From assembly GCA_001940895.1 (NCBI GenBank), contig MSGY01000006.1:1-64000 (forward strand): 64,000 nucleotides of DNA, given 5' to 3'. The position numbers and the translations under genes are program-made. The stretch comes from Christensenellaceae bacterium Phil10 (GTDB lineage: Bacteria > Bacillota > Clostridia > Christensenellales > CAG-917). The first letter of the stretch is position 1. Each line of letters starts with the position of its first letter. Positions 35,420 to 42,827 of the stretch are shown here, piece by piece. The notes under the pieces were generated by a model that saw only the letters and a list, made by a program, of their open reading frames with translations, did no database searches and had not been told where the DNA came from.

Positions 35420-36344
35420 AATAAGCAAAAAATATTTTTACGAATTCGGTCTTCCCTTGCTTGAAAAAGATTTCCCCGACCTCGTGCCGCGTCTGTCCGC
35501 GGGTCTTGCAGGCGAAGGAAGCGAGTGCATGGGTTACGACGACGAAATCTCGCGCGACCACGATTTCGAGCCCGGGTTCTGTATATGGCTTTCCGACGAC
35601 GACTACAACGAATACGGTTTTCGCCTCTCCCGCGCGTATATGAAACTTCCCTCCGAATTCGACGGTCTTAAACGCCAGACTCTGAATCCTGCCGGCGGCG
35701 CAAGACACGGCGTCTTTAAAACGAGCGAATTTTTCGAAAAATATCTGGACTCTCCAAGCGGCCCGAAAACTTATGAAGAATGGCTTGCCATTCCCTCTCA
35801 ATACCTTAAAACCGCCGTATCGGGGGAAATTTTCGTGAACAACGAAAAAAACTTTTACGAGGTAAGAAAAAAACTCGCAAACGGCTATCCCGAAGACGTG
35901 CGTCTGAAAAAAATAGCCGCAAATTCGGCAGTTGCGGGTCAGGCGGGTCAATACAATTATCCTCGTCTTATCTCGCGGGGCGAAACGGGCGGAGCCCAGC
36001 TTGCCGTATACGAATTCGTGCGGCACGTGATTTCGGCGGTTTATCTCGTCAACAACGAATACGAACCGTTTTATAAGTGGGCCTACCGCGGCATGCGCGA
36101 CCTGAAAACTCTTTCAGACCTCGAGACCCCTCTCTCCTTCCTCACCGAAACGGGAAACGGAAAAGAAGAGGCGGCGTTGAAATGCGAAATTATCGAAGAC
36201 GTTGCTTCGCGACTGATAGCCGAATACAAAAAACAGAATATCTCCGACGCAACCTGCAACAATCTCGACACGCACGCCTTGTCAGTGCAGGAGCACGTTA
36301 AGGATGCGTCCTTAAGAAATTCAAACGTTTTTTCGGGAATATAA
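35406..36344 (+). CDS. DUF4037 protein with nucleotidyltransferase active-site motif
   Basis: The 312-residue protein begins with a polymerase-beta-type nucleotidyltransferase signature: Gly38-Ser39, eleven residues, then Asp51-His52-Asp53 (GSECMGYDDEISRDHD). The rest matches the DUF4037 helical region. Such enzymes transfer a nucleotide to RNA, protein or a small molecule, but no role is known to me for this group. The start is set by GAGG before the ATG at 35406. Confidence 0.8.
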   Translation: MKGIEISKKYFYEFGLPLLEKDFPDLVPRLSAGLAGEGSECMGYDDEISRDHDFEPGFCIWLSDDDYNEYGFRLSRAYMKLPSEFDGLKRQTLNPAGGARHGVFKTSEFFEKYLDSPSGPKTYEEWLAIPSQYLKTAVSGEIFVNNEKNFYEVRKKLANGYPEDVRLKKIAANSAVAGQAGQYNYPRLISRGETGGAQLAVYEFVRHVISAVYLVNNEYEPFYKWAYRGMRDLKTLSDLETPLSFLTETGNGKEEAALKCEIIEDVASRLIAEYKKQNISDATCNNLDTHALSVQEHVKDASLRNSNVFSGI

Positions 36345-36363
36345 AAACTTAAATATAAGTATT

Positions 36364-36391
36364 AAATCCGCGCAAATTGCGCGGATTTATT
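36364..36391. terminator. Bidirectional terminator between DUF4037 and TetR genes
   Basis: A near-perfect palindrome AAATCCGCGCAA-A-TTGCGCGGATTT separates the converging genes, with A/T tracts on both sides. Confidence 0.8.
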
Positions 36392-36423
36392 GTTTATTAA
36401 CCGTTTTTTACTGATAAACCGCC

Positions 36424-37041
36424 TTATTTGTTTTTCACGTAATCGGTAAACATATTGATAAGAAGCTCTATTTTACTGTCGACGGACTTGTCTTTCGAAA
36501 CGATGTTCCCTCTCATCGTGAGTTTCTGCGTAAGACTTATAAGCGATTGAGTCGCCGCAAAATAAAAATCCTCGAAACTGCCGACGTTCCTGACCGACCC
36601 GTCCGAAAGTCCTTTTTTGTATGCTGTTTCGAACATCGAGTATATTTCAAGCATGATATCGTCGTATTTGTCCCTGTCTTCGGAAGTGATTTTCTCGCTT
36701 ATCAGAAAAGCGTCGAGCGTAAACAGAAAATGCGTGAAATTTTTATCGGAAACCACCGTATAGGTAAAATTTCTCGTAAGAAAAGCAAGCTGTTCGTATC
36801 CCGTTTTGTCGAAGTTTTCGTCGTAAAGAACGCGCATTCTGTCTAATTTATCTTCCCACAGCGCAACGGCGCACTCCATCACGAGCGCGTTTTTTCCTCC
36901 GAAATACCGATAAACCGACGCGACGCCGAAATCGGCGAACAACGCGACGTCCGTCATCGAAACCCCGGTTACTCCTCTTTCCGTAAACAGTTGTTTTGCT
37001 TTATCAAGCACGTATTGCCTGTTTCTGTCTTTTGCACCCAT
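36424..37041 (-). CDS. TetR-family transcriptional regulator
   Basis: The 205-residue protein has a TetR N-terminal DNA-binding domain (AKQLFTERGVTGVSMTDVALFADFGVASVYRYFGGK split over about 15-50) and an all-helical ligand domain. GAGGTG precedes the ATG. It is divergent from the radical SAM gene, and the region between holds TATCA/TGATA repeats that could be its operator. Confidence 0.9.
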   Translation of the reverse strand: MGAKDRNRQYVLDKAKQLFTERGVTGVSMTDVALFADFGVASVYRYFGGKNALVMECAVALWEDKLDRMRVLYDENFDKTGYEQLAFLTRNFTYTVVSDKNFTHFLFTLDAFLISEKITSEDRDKYDDIMLEIYSMFETAYKKGLSDGSVRNVGSFEDFYFAATQSLISLTQKLTMRGNIVSKDKSVDSKIELLINMFTDYVKNK

Positions 37042-37061
37042 ACTTCACCTCTTTTTCATAC

Positions 37062-37089
37062 TATCATATTTTTGATAAATACTCTATCA
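37062..37089. promoter_or_regulatory. Possible TetR operator
   Basis: Three alternating half-sites, TATCA (37062-37066), TGATA (37073-37077) and TATCA (37085-37089), form two adjoining inverted repeats about 20 bases upstream of the TetR start codon. Confidence 0.4.
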
Positions 37090-37158
37090 TTTCGGAAACC
37101 TTTTCTCGGATTTTATCGCGTTCACACGAGCGTTTTTTTCGATTTCGGGGTTTTTAAG

Positions 37159-37187
37159 TTGAATTTACCGTGATTTTATAGTATTAT
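37159..37187 (+). promoter_or_regulatory. Promoter of the radical SAM gene
   Basis: TTGAAT (37159-37164), 17 bp, TATTAT (37182-37187), ending 16 bases before the ATG. Confidence 0.55.
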
Positions 37188-37203
37188 AACGAAAGAGGTA
37201 ATT

Positions 37204-38274
37204 ATGAATATCGACAAACAGATTTTTTATAAAGCGGAGCTTCTCTGCAAAGGAATGCGCGTCACGGAAAACGCAAAAGAAAAACTTCTTAAAGATTATC
37301 CCGACTTTTTTACCAAGGGAATAATGCACAGCATCAATATCAGATTTTCCGAAACGAACTGCAACGTAAGCGTTGCGGACGATTTCGCGCATTCTTCGCC
37401 TTATCTTCTGGACGAAAAAAACGGCGCGTTTTTCATATCGGACGGGAAAGACTCGTTTTCCGTGACTTTTTTCGGCGTTCTGCCTCATACCGGGACCGTC
37501 GTCGACGATTACGCAAGACTTCATTCCACGGGTTGCGTTACAATCTGGCCCAGCAACAACTGCTGTTATGACAGAGACAACGAAAAATGCCGTTTCTGCA
37601 GTATAGTCAAACTTCACGAAGAACCCCTCAATCCGGACGTGCTTGCCGACGGCATAAAAAAACTGTTTGAAAAGTCCGAAGGGAATATGTTGAATTTTTC
37701 GGGCGGCACCTATAAAAATCCAGACGTTATGGCCGATTACTGGATAACGCTCGTTAAAAAAATACGCGCTTTTTCGGACGCGAAAATCGCAATAGAACTT
37801 GCGCCGCCCTCCGACCTCGGCAAACTGGACGAACTGAAAAACGCGGGTCTCGACGTCGTTATTATGAACCTTGAAGTGGCCGACGACAATCTGAGAAAAA
37901 CCATATGTCCCGGCAAATCGCGCATCTCATACGAACATTATTACGACGCCTTTCGCCGCGCCGTATCGCTTTTCGGGTGGGGACAGGTTTCGTCCGTTCT
38001 GATTGCGGGAATTCAGCCCAAAGAGGATATCATGCGCGAGTGCGAAAAGATGGCTGCGACAGGGGTTTTCCCGACGGTTATGCCCATACGCCCCCTCGAT
38101 AACACGGGCGTCGGTCTCAACGTCAGATGCAATCCGTCCGACCTGATAGAAATCGCAACTCATCTGTCGAAACTTCTCGTAAAATACAAACTCGACTTCA
38201 AACGTCAGGAAGGTTGCACCAAATGCGGAGGCTGTTCAATCGAGAACGATTGCTATCGCAAAGAGCTTCTCTGA
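37204..38274 (+). CDS. Radical SAM protein with non-canonical CX7CX2C motif
   Basis: The 356-residue protein looks like a radical SAM TIM-barrel enzyme, with GGT-type SAM contact (NFSGGTYKN) and later barrel strands, but its cluster motif is Cys121-x7-Cys129-x2-Cys132 (CYDRDNEKCRFC; Cys120 is an alternative first ligand) instead of CxxxCxxC. Four C-terminal cysteines at 338, 341, 344 and 350 could hold a second iron-sulfur cluster. It resembles biotin-synthase-like uncharacterised proteins. GAGG precedes the ATG. A divergent TetR gene probably regulates it. Confidence 0.8.
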   Translation: MNIDKQIFYKAELLCKGMRVTENAKEKLLKDYPDFFTKGIMHSINIRFSETNCNVSVADDFAHSSPYLLDEKNGAFFISDGKDSFSVTFFGVLPHTGTVVDDYARLHSTGCVTIWPSNNCCYDRDNEKCRFCSIVKLHEEPLNPDVLADGIKKLFEKSEGNMLNFSGGTYKNPDVMADYWITLVKKIRAFSDAKIAIELAPPSDLGKLDELKNAGLDVVIMNLEVADDNLRKTICPGKSRISYEHYYDAFRRAVSLFGWGQVSSVLIAGIQPKEDIMRECEKMAATGVFPTVMPIRPLDNTGVGLNVRCNPSDLIEIATHLSKLLVKYKLDFKRQEGCTKCGGCSIENDCYRKELL

Positions 38275-38279
38275 AAATT

Positions 38280-38304
38280 ACGCCGTCGACAGACGGCGTT
38301 TTTT
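38280..38304 (+). terminator. Terminator of the radical SAM gene
   Basis: The stem ACGCCGTC/GACGGCGT with a GACA loop is followed by a T run. Confidence 0.9.
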
Positions 38305-38358
38305 GCTTCTGCCGACGCATCCTTTTCTATACAAAGCAATATTTCTATATAAAAATCG

Positions 38359-38388
38359 TTTACTTTTAAAAACCTGTTGTGTTATAAT
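38359..38388 (+). promoter_or_regulatory. Promoter of the FGGY kinase gene
   Basis: TTTACT (38359-38364), 18 bp, TATAAT (38383-38388), about 50 bases before the ATG. Confidence 0.65.
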
Positions 38389-38438
38389 TTTCCTAAATTG
38401 TACTCGGGTATAATTTTACAAATTTCAGAGGGTGAGTT

Positions 38439-40037
38439 ATGAAGAATTACATTCTGGCCTACGACGTAGGCACTACCGGCATCAAAACCTGTATCTGCGA
38501 AATCGACAAGGACATAAAAATTCTGGCGTCCGCTTCCGAAAGCTATAAACTTTACGTCTATGACGACGGCGGCGCCGAACAGGATCCCGAAGAATGGTGG
38601 GCGGCAATGTGCTCCACTACCCGCACCGTATTTGCGAAAGCCGATATCGACCCGAAAGACGTTGCAGGTATTTCGTTCTGCTCCCAGGCACAGGGGCTCG
38701 TTCTCGTCGACAAAGACGGCAAGGCCATACGACGCGCCTTTTCGTATATGGACCAGCGCGCAAGACGCGAGATAAAGGAAGGTATCGCGCACGGATTGCA
38801 GATTGCGGGTGCAAATATCTTCAAACTGATTCCCGCTCTTATGATTACGGGCGCGGCGCCAGTCAGCGTGAAAGACCCCGTTTGGAAATACAACTGGGTA
38901 AAAAACAACGAACCCGAAAATTTCAAAAAAGTTTATAAATGGCTTGACGTCAAAGAATATCTCATCTGCCGCCTCACCGGCGAATTCGTAATGACGTACG
39001 ACAGCGCTTTCGGCACTCTGCTGTACGACCTAAAAAACAAACGTTTCAGCAAAAAGATGTGTTCGTTGTTCGGGGTGGACTTCAATCACCTCCCCCGACT
39101 GATAGCTTCTTCGGATTGCGCGGGCACGACGAACGAACAGGCCGCGAAAGAACTGGGACTCGTGCCGGGCATCAAAGTTTTCGGAGGAGGAATGGACGCG
39201 TCACTCATCGGAGTGGGCGCGGGAAGCACGTCCCTCGGAGACACCCATATTTACAGCGGAACGTCGGGCTGGGTATCTACGGTTACCGATAAATCCGCCG
39301 TGGACGTCAGCACAATGATTGCGGCCGTCGTGGCGGCTCAACCCGGGAAATTCAATTACTTTGCCGAGCTCGAAACGTCGGGCAAATGCCTTGAATGGGT
39401 AAAAGACCATATCGCTTTGGACGAGGTGGGAATTTATATTCAGAAGAAACACATTGCCGAAGATTTCGAGTCGAAATATCTCAATCTTTATCAATATATG
39501 ACATCGGTGGTGGACGACATTCCCGCGGGTTCTGGCGGCGTAATATTTACACCGTGGCTTCACGGAAACCGCTGTCCTTTCGAGGACCCGAAAGCGCGCG
39601 GAATGTTTTTCAATATCAGTCTCGAAACGGGAAAGACCGAACTTATCCGTTCCGTACTGGAGGGCGTGTGCTATCATAAACGCTGGATGCTCGAAGCGTC
39701 CGAGAAAAAGGTAAAAGTCTCGGATACCATTCGCTTCGTCGGTGGCGGCGCCCTTAACGATTTTACTTGCCAGCTGCTTGCGGACGTTACCGGACATACG
39801 ATTGAAACCGTAGAAAGTCCTCAGAACGTAGGCGCGGTAGGCGCGGCGGTTTGCGTTGCGATAGGGCTTAATCTTATTCCTTCTTTTGATAACGTTAAGG
39901 ACTTTATCCCCGCGAAAAAGACGTTTAAACCCAATTTTAAGTTAAAAAGCGAAGTTTACGACAAAGGTTTCGAGGTATTTAAAAACCTTTACAAATCCAA
40001 CAAGAAGAACTTTGCAATGCTGAATTACAACAAATAA
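38439..40037 (+). CDS. FGGY-family carbohydrate kinase (xylulokinase-like)
   Basis: The 532-residue protein has the FGGY ATPase features: phosphate-1 loop YDVGTTGIKT at the start, the catalytic region FGGGMDASLIGVGAG near 250 and the adenosine loop FVGGGALNDFTCQLLADV near 435. It phosphorylates a sugar or polyol, with xylulose the closest general type. No sugar isomerase or transporter adjoins it. GAGGGTGAG precedes the ATG. Confidence 0.88.
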   Translation: MKNYILAYDVGTTGIKTCICEIDKDIKILASASESYKLYVYDDGGAEQDPEEWWAAMCSTTRTVFAKADIDPKDVAGISFCSQAQGLVLVDKDGKAIRRAFSYMDQRARREIKEGIAHGLQIAGANIFKLIPALMITGAAPVSVKDPVWKYNWVKNNEPENFKKVYKWLDVKEYLICRLTGEFVMTYDSAFGTLLYDLKNKRFSKKMCSLFGVDFNHLPRLIASSDCAGTTNEQAAKELGLVPGIKVFGGGMDASLIGVGAGSTSLGDTHIYSGTSGWVSTVTDKSAVDVSTMIAAVVAAQPGKFNYFAELETSGKCLEWVKDHIALDEVGIYIQKKHIAEDFESKYLNLYQYMTSVVDDIPAGSGGVIFTPWLHGNRCPFEDPKARGMFFNISLETGKTELIRSVLEGVCYHKRWMLEASEKKVKVSDTIRFVGGGALNDFTCQLLADVTGHTIETVESPQNVGAVGAAVCVAIGLNLIPSFDNVKDFIPAKKTFKPNFKLKSEVYDKGFEVFKNLYKSNKKNFAMLNYNK

Positions 40038-40050
40038 GTTTTCTTATTCC

Positions 40051-40075
40051 GGCCCCGGTAACCCGGGGCTTTTTT
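40051..40075 (+). terminator. Terminator of the FGGY kinase gene
   Basis: The GC-rich stem GCCCCGG/CCGGGGC with a short TAAC-type loop is followed by six T. Confidence 0.9.
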
Positions 40076-40245
40076 ATGCGCGTGCGCACACGTTTATACT
40101 TAATTATTGTTTTTATCGTTGCTATACTTAACAATATTATTTTGCCGTCGCGCGATAAATGTTTTGCCGACAGAGCGCGTTTTTTACGGTGAAAAATTTA
40201 TCGGTTTGAATTTTTAAAAAATTTTTTAAATTATCGTAAAAAAGC

Positions 40246-40274
40246 TTTACAAAATTTTTTTGGTATGATATTAT
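40246..40274 (+). promoter_or_regulatory. Promoter of the amino-acid ABC transporter operon
   Basis: TTTACA (40246-40251), 17 bp, TATTAT (40269-40274). The rest of the 291-base gap (40038-40328) is AT-rich; it holds a direct repeat of TATACTTAA at 40095 and 40123 and no gene that I can support. Confidence 0.6.
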
Positions 40275-40328
40275 CTCACCATAACACTTTATCGCACTAA
40301 ATCGATAATGCAACGAGGTAAAATTCAT

Positions 40329-41195
40329 ATGAAAAGAAAAATCGTAACAATAACCGTCATTTCGTTAATAGCGGCATGCGCATTCGCCTTTACCGCATGC
40401 AACAAAAAGTCCGGCTATACCGCTCTCGGCGCGCAAGCGGACATTTTCAAGGAACTCAACGCAAAAACCGCCGACGTCGGCATAATGGACTACACTATGG
40501 CCAACTATCTTTTAAGCACCGAAAGCGCTATGGCAAACAATCTTATGATTGCCGATATCGCGTTCGAGGAGGAATATTACGGTATCGCGTTCAGAAAGGC
40601 CGCCGACGGCAAATACAACGCTCTCACCGATCTCGTAAACAAAACTCTTGTCGAACTTAAAGACTCCGAATACAAAACGATTGCCGAGAAATACGGCATT
40701 TCGGGAAGTACGCTGGACATTACATACTCCGCTCCTTCGGGCGAAGCCGACAATACCGAACTGGACTACGTCGTCTCGAAGGGTAAAATCGTGATAGGAT
40801 TCACCCTCAACGCCCCGATGGCCCTCGGAGAAGGCGACAAAACGACGGGAGGTTTCGACACCGACCTTGCGAACGCCGTCTTTGCGAAAATCAGCGAAAC
40901 TACGGGAAAAACCATAGCCGTCGAATTCAAACTCATCGACTGGAGTAAAAAAGAAGCCGAAATGGAAAGCAAAGCCATCGACTGCGTATGGAACGGTATG
41001 ACGGTAACCCCTGCCCGCTGCGAAATGTGGTCGGTATCGATAAATTATCTTGCCAACAGACAATGCGCCGTCATCAGAAAGTCCGATAAAGACAAATATA
41101 CTACGCTCGAAAGTCTTAAAAATGCGCGCATCGTCGCAGAAGACGGCTCCGCCGGCGAAGAAGCGGCAAAAAGCATACTCGGCATAGCAGCCTGA
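40329..41195 (+). CDS. Amino-acid ABC transporter binding lipoprotein with swapped halves (circular permutation)
   Basis: The 288-residue product has a lipoprotein signal (lipobox FTAC, Cys24). After it, residues 30-123 match the second half of a type-3 solute-binding protein (GAQADIFKELNAKTADVGIM, then EEYYGIAFRK and AEKYGIS), which normally comes last. A linker follows (124-139), then residues 141-288 match the usual first half (SKGKIVIGF, GGFDTDLANAVF, WNGMTVTPAR, IVAEDGSAGEEAAKS) and the protein stops where the second half would begin. The total equals one complete binding domain, so it looks circularly permuted rather than truncated. It serves the permease and ATPase behind it. Confidence 0.88.
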   Translation: MKRKIVTITVISLIAACAFAFTACNKKSGYTALGAQADIFKELNAKTADVGIMDYTMANYLLSTESAMANNLMIADIAFEEEYYGIAFRKAADGKYNALTDLVNKTLVELKDSEYKTIAEKYGISGSTLDITYSAPSGEADNTELDYVVSKGKIVIGFTLNAPMALGEGDKTTGGFDTDLANAVFAKISETTGKTIAVEFKLIDWSKKEAEMESKAIDCVWNGMTVTPARCEMWSVSINYLANRQCAVIRKSDKDKYTTLESLKNARIVAEDGSAGEEAAKSILGIAA

Positions 41196-41209
41196 TAAAA
41201 ACCCGTCCC

Positions 41210-41228
41210 GCCCCCGTTTTTCGGGGGC
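41210..41228 (+). terminator. Intercistronic stem-loop after the binding-protein gene
   Basis: The 7-bp stem GCCCCCG/CGGGGGC with a T5 loop is not followed by a real T run. Such loops between binding-protein and permease genes usually stabilise the upstream message or partly stop transcription. Confidence 0.55.
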
Positions 41229-41241
41229 AATTTATTCCGAC

Positions 41242-41910
41242 ATGATACTTTCAGCAATAACCATCACTTTTACCGAAGTTACAAGACAACTTCTGACCGG
41301 TTTCGGGACAACGTGCTTATTGTTTATATTAACGCTCGTGTTCTCGATACCTCTCGGTCTGGTTGTGTGCTTTGCCTCGACGTCGCGTTTCAAGCCTCTT
41401 TCGTGGCTTGCCCGGATAATCGTATGGATTATACGAGGCACGCCCCTTATGCTTCAGATAATCGTCGTATTTTACGTGCCCGGTTTTCTTTTCGATTATC
41501 CCATGAGTTCGCGTTTTGCGGCCGTTCTCGTGGCTTTCGTGATAAACTACGCGTGCTACTTTTCCGAAATATACAGAGGCGGCATTCAGTCCGTCCCGAA
41601 AGGACAACAGGAAGCGGCGGAAGTGCTGGGAATGAAAAAATCCCAGACATTCCGTTACGTTACTCTTCCGCAGGTTGTTAAGCGCATTATGCCGCCTATG
41701 TCCAACGAAATAATCACTCTGGTCAAGGATACTTCTCTTGCCCGCGTCATCGGCGTGGTAGAACTCATAAAATTCAGCGAGCAGATAGTAAACAACTACG
41801 TAATTCTCTGGCCGCTGTTCTATGCCGGGGTATTCTATCTCGTATTCAACGGATTGCTCAGCGTTCTTTTCCGCTATATCGAAAAGAAACTCGACTACTA
41901 TAAGGTGTGA
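41242..41910 (+). CDS. Polar amino-acid ABC transporter permease
   Basis: The 222-residue protein has about five membrane helices and the His/Glu/Gln-type permease signature RGTPLMLQ, with the EAA loop EAAEVLGMKKSQTFRYVTLP that contacts the ATPase. Its ribosome site is weak. It sits one base before the ATPase gene. Confidence 0.93.
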   Translation: MILSAITITFTEVTRQLLTGFGTTCLLFILTLVFSIPLGLVVCFASTSRFKPLSWLARIIVWIIRGTPLMLQIIVVFYVPGFLFDYPMSSRFAAVLVAFVINYACYFSEIYRGGIQSVPKGQQEAAEVLGMKKSQTFRYVTLPQVVKRIMPPMSNEIITLVKDTSLARVIGVVELIKFSEQIVNNYVILWPLFYAGVFYLVFNGLLSVLFRYIEKKLDYYKV

Positions 41911-41911
41911 A

Positions 41912-42760
41912 ATGAAAATACTCGAAGTAAAGAATCTCAAAAAGAATTTCGGCGACAGAGCCGTTCTCAAGGGCATCGATTTCGATATGGAAAAGGGAGA
42001 AGTTCTTGTAATCATAGGTTCGTCGGGAAGCGGCAAAACCACTCTTTTAAGATGTCTGAACTTTCTGGAAACCGCCGACAGCGGAAGCATTGCCGTAAAC
42101 GGCGACATACTTTACGACGGCACGGTCGACTCGAAAGACAGATACAACGACCTCAGGGAAAAACGCCTGCACTTCGGGCTCGTATTTCAGCAATTCAATC
42201 TTTTTCCGCATATGAACGTACTGAAAAACGTGAAAATGCCCGCCGAACTTCTGCTGAAAGACGCCTTGAAAAAGGAAAAAATCCGTTTGAAATCGGAAGG
42301 AGTCAAAGGAAACGAACTTCGGAAATCGCTTTCGTCTTTTAAGGAAAAGGAATATCGCGGATTAGACTACCGCGCGAAAATTCTTATCGACCGCGTTGGT
42401 CTTTCCGACAGCATTAATGCCTATCCGTGCGAGCTTTCGGGCGGACAACAGCAACGGGTAGCAATCGCGCGGGCGCTGGAACTTTCGCCAGATATTCTTT
42501 GTTTTGACGAGCCCACGTCCGCTCTCGACCCCGAACTGACGGGCGAGGTGCTTAAAGTTATCCGCTCGCTGAAAACCGGCGACCGCACAATGATAATAGT
42601 AACCCACGAAATGGACTTTGCAAGAAAAGTCGCCGACCGCGTAATTTTTATGGCCGACGGAGTAATCGAAGAAGAAGGGTCGCCCGACGAGATATTTACA
42701 AATCCCCAAAGCGAAAAAACCAAAGCCTTTCTCGCAAACGTCAACAATCCCGATTTTTAA
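41912..42760 (+). CDS. Polar amino-acid ABC transporter ATP-binding protein with Lys-rich insert
   Basis: The 282-residue ATPase has Walker A GSSGSGKTT, Q-loop FQQFNLFPHM, signature LSGGQQQR, Walker B ILCFDEPTSALDPE and the H-loop VTHEM. Between the Q-loop and the signature it carries about 35 extra, very Lys-rich residues (near 110-150) compared with the usual 240-250-residue members. AAGGTG precedes the ATG at 41912. Confidence 0.93.
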   Translation: MKILEVKNLKKNFGDRAVLKGIDFDMEKGEVLVIIGSSGSGKTTLLRCLNFLETADSGSIAVNGDILYDGTVDSKDRYNDLREKRLHFGLVFQQFNLFPHMNVLKNVKMPAELLLKDALKKEKIRLKSEGVKGNELRKSLSSFKEKEYRGLDYRAKILIDRVGLSDSINAYPCELSGGQQQRVAIARALELSPDILCFDEPTSALDPELTGEVLKVIRSLKTGDRTMIIVTHEMDFARKVADRVIFMADGVIEEEGSPDEIFTNPQSEKTKAFLANVNNPDF

Positions 42761-42783
42761 AATCAAACCGATAAACAGACTAA

Positions 42784-42809
42784 AAAACGCACCCGAGAGG
42801 GTGCGTTTT
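42784..42809. terminator. Bidirectional terminator between converging operons
   Basis: An 11-bp stem AAAACGCACCC/GGGTGCGTTTT with a GAGA loop stands between the transporter operon and the giant-protein operon. Confidence 0.9.
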
Positions 42810-42827
42810 ATTGCGTTATCCTTTGAA

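Noticed and set aside
40038-40328. Small gene between the kinase and the transporter operon
   Set aside because: The only open frames are short and AT-rich with no ribosome site; direct repeats of TATACTTAA fit regulation better.
40329-41195. Binding-protein gene as a truncated pseudogene
   Set aside because: The frame is uninterrupted, has signal peptide and ribosome site, and both halves together make one full domain, so permutation explains it better than decay.
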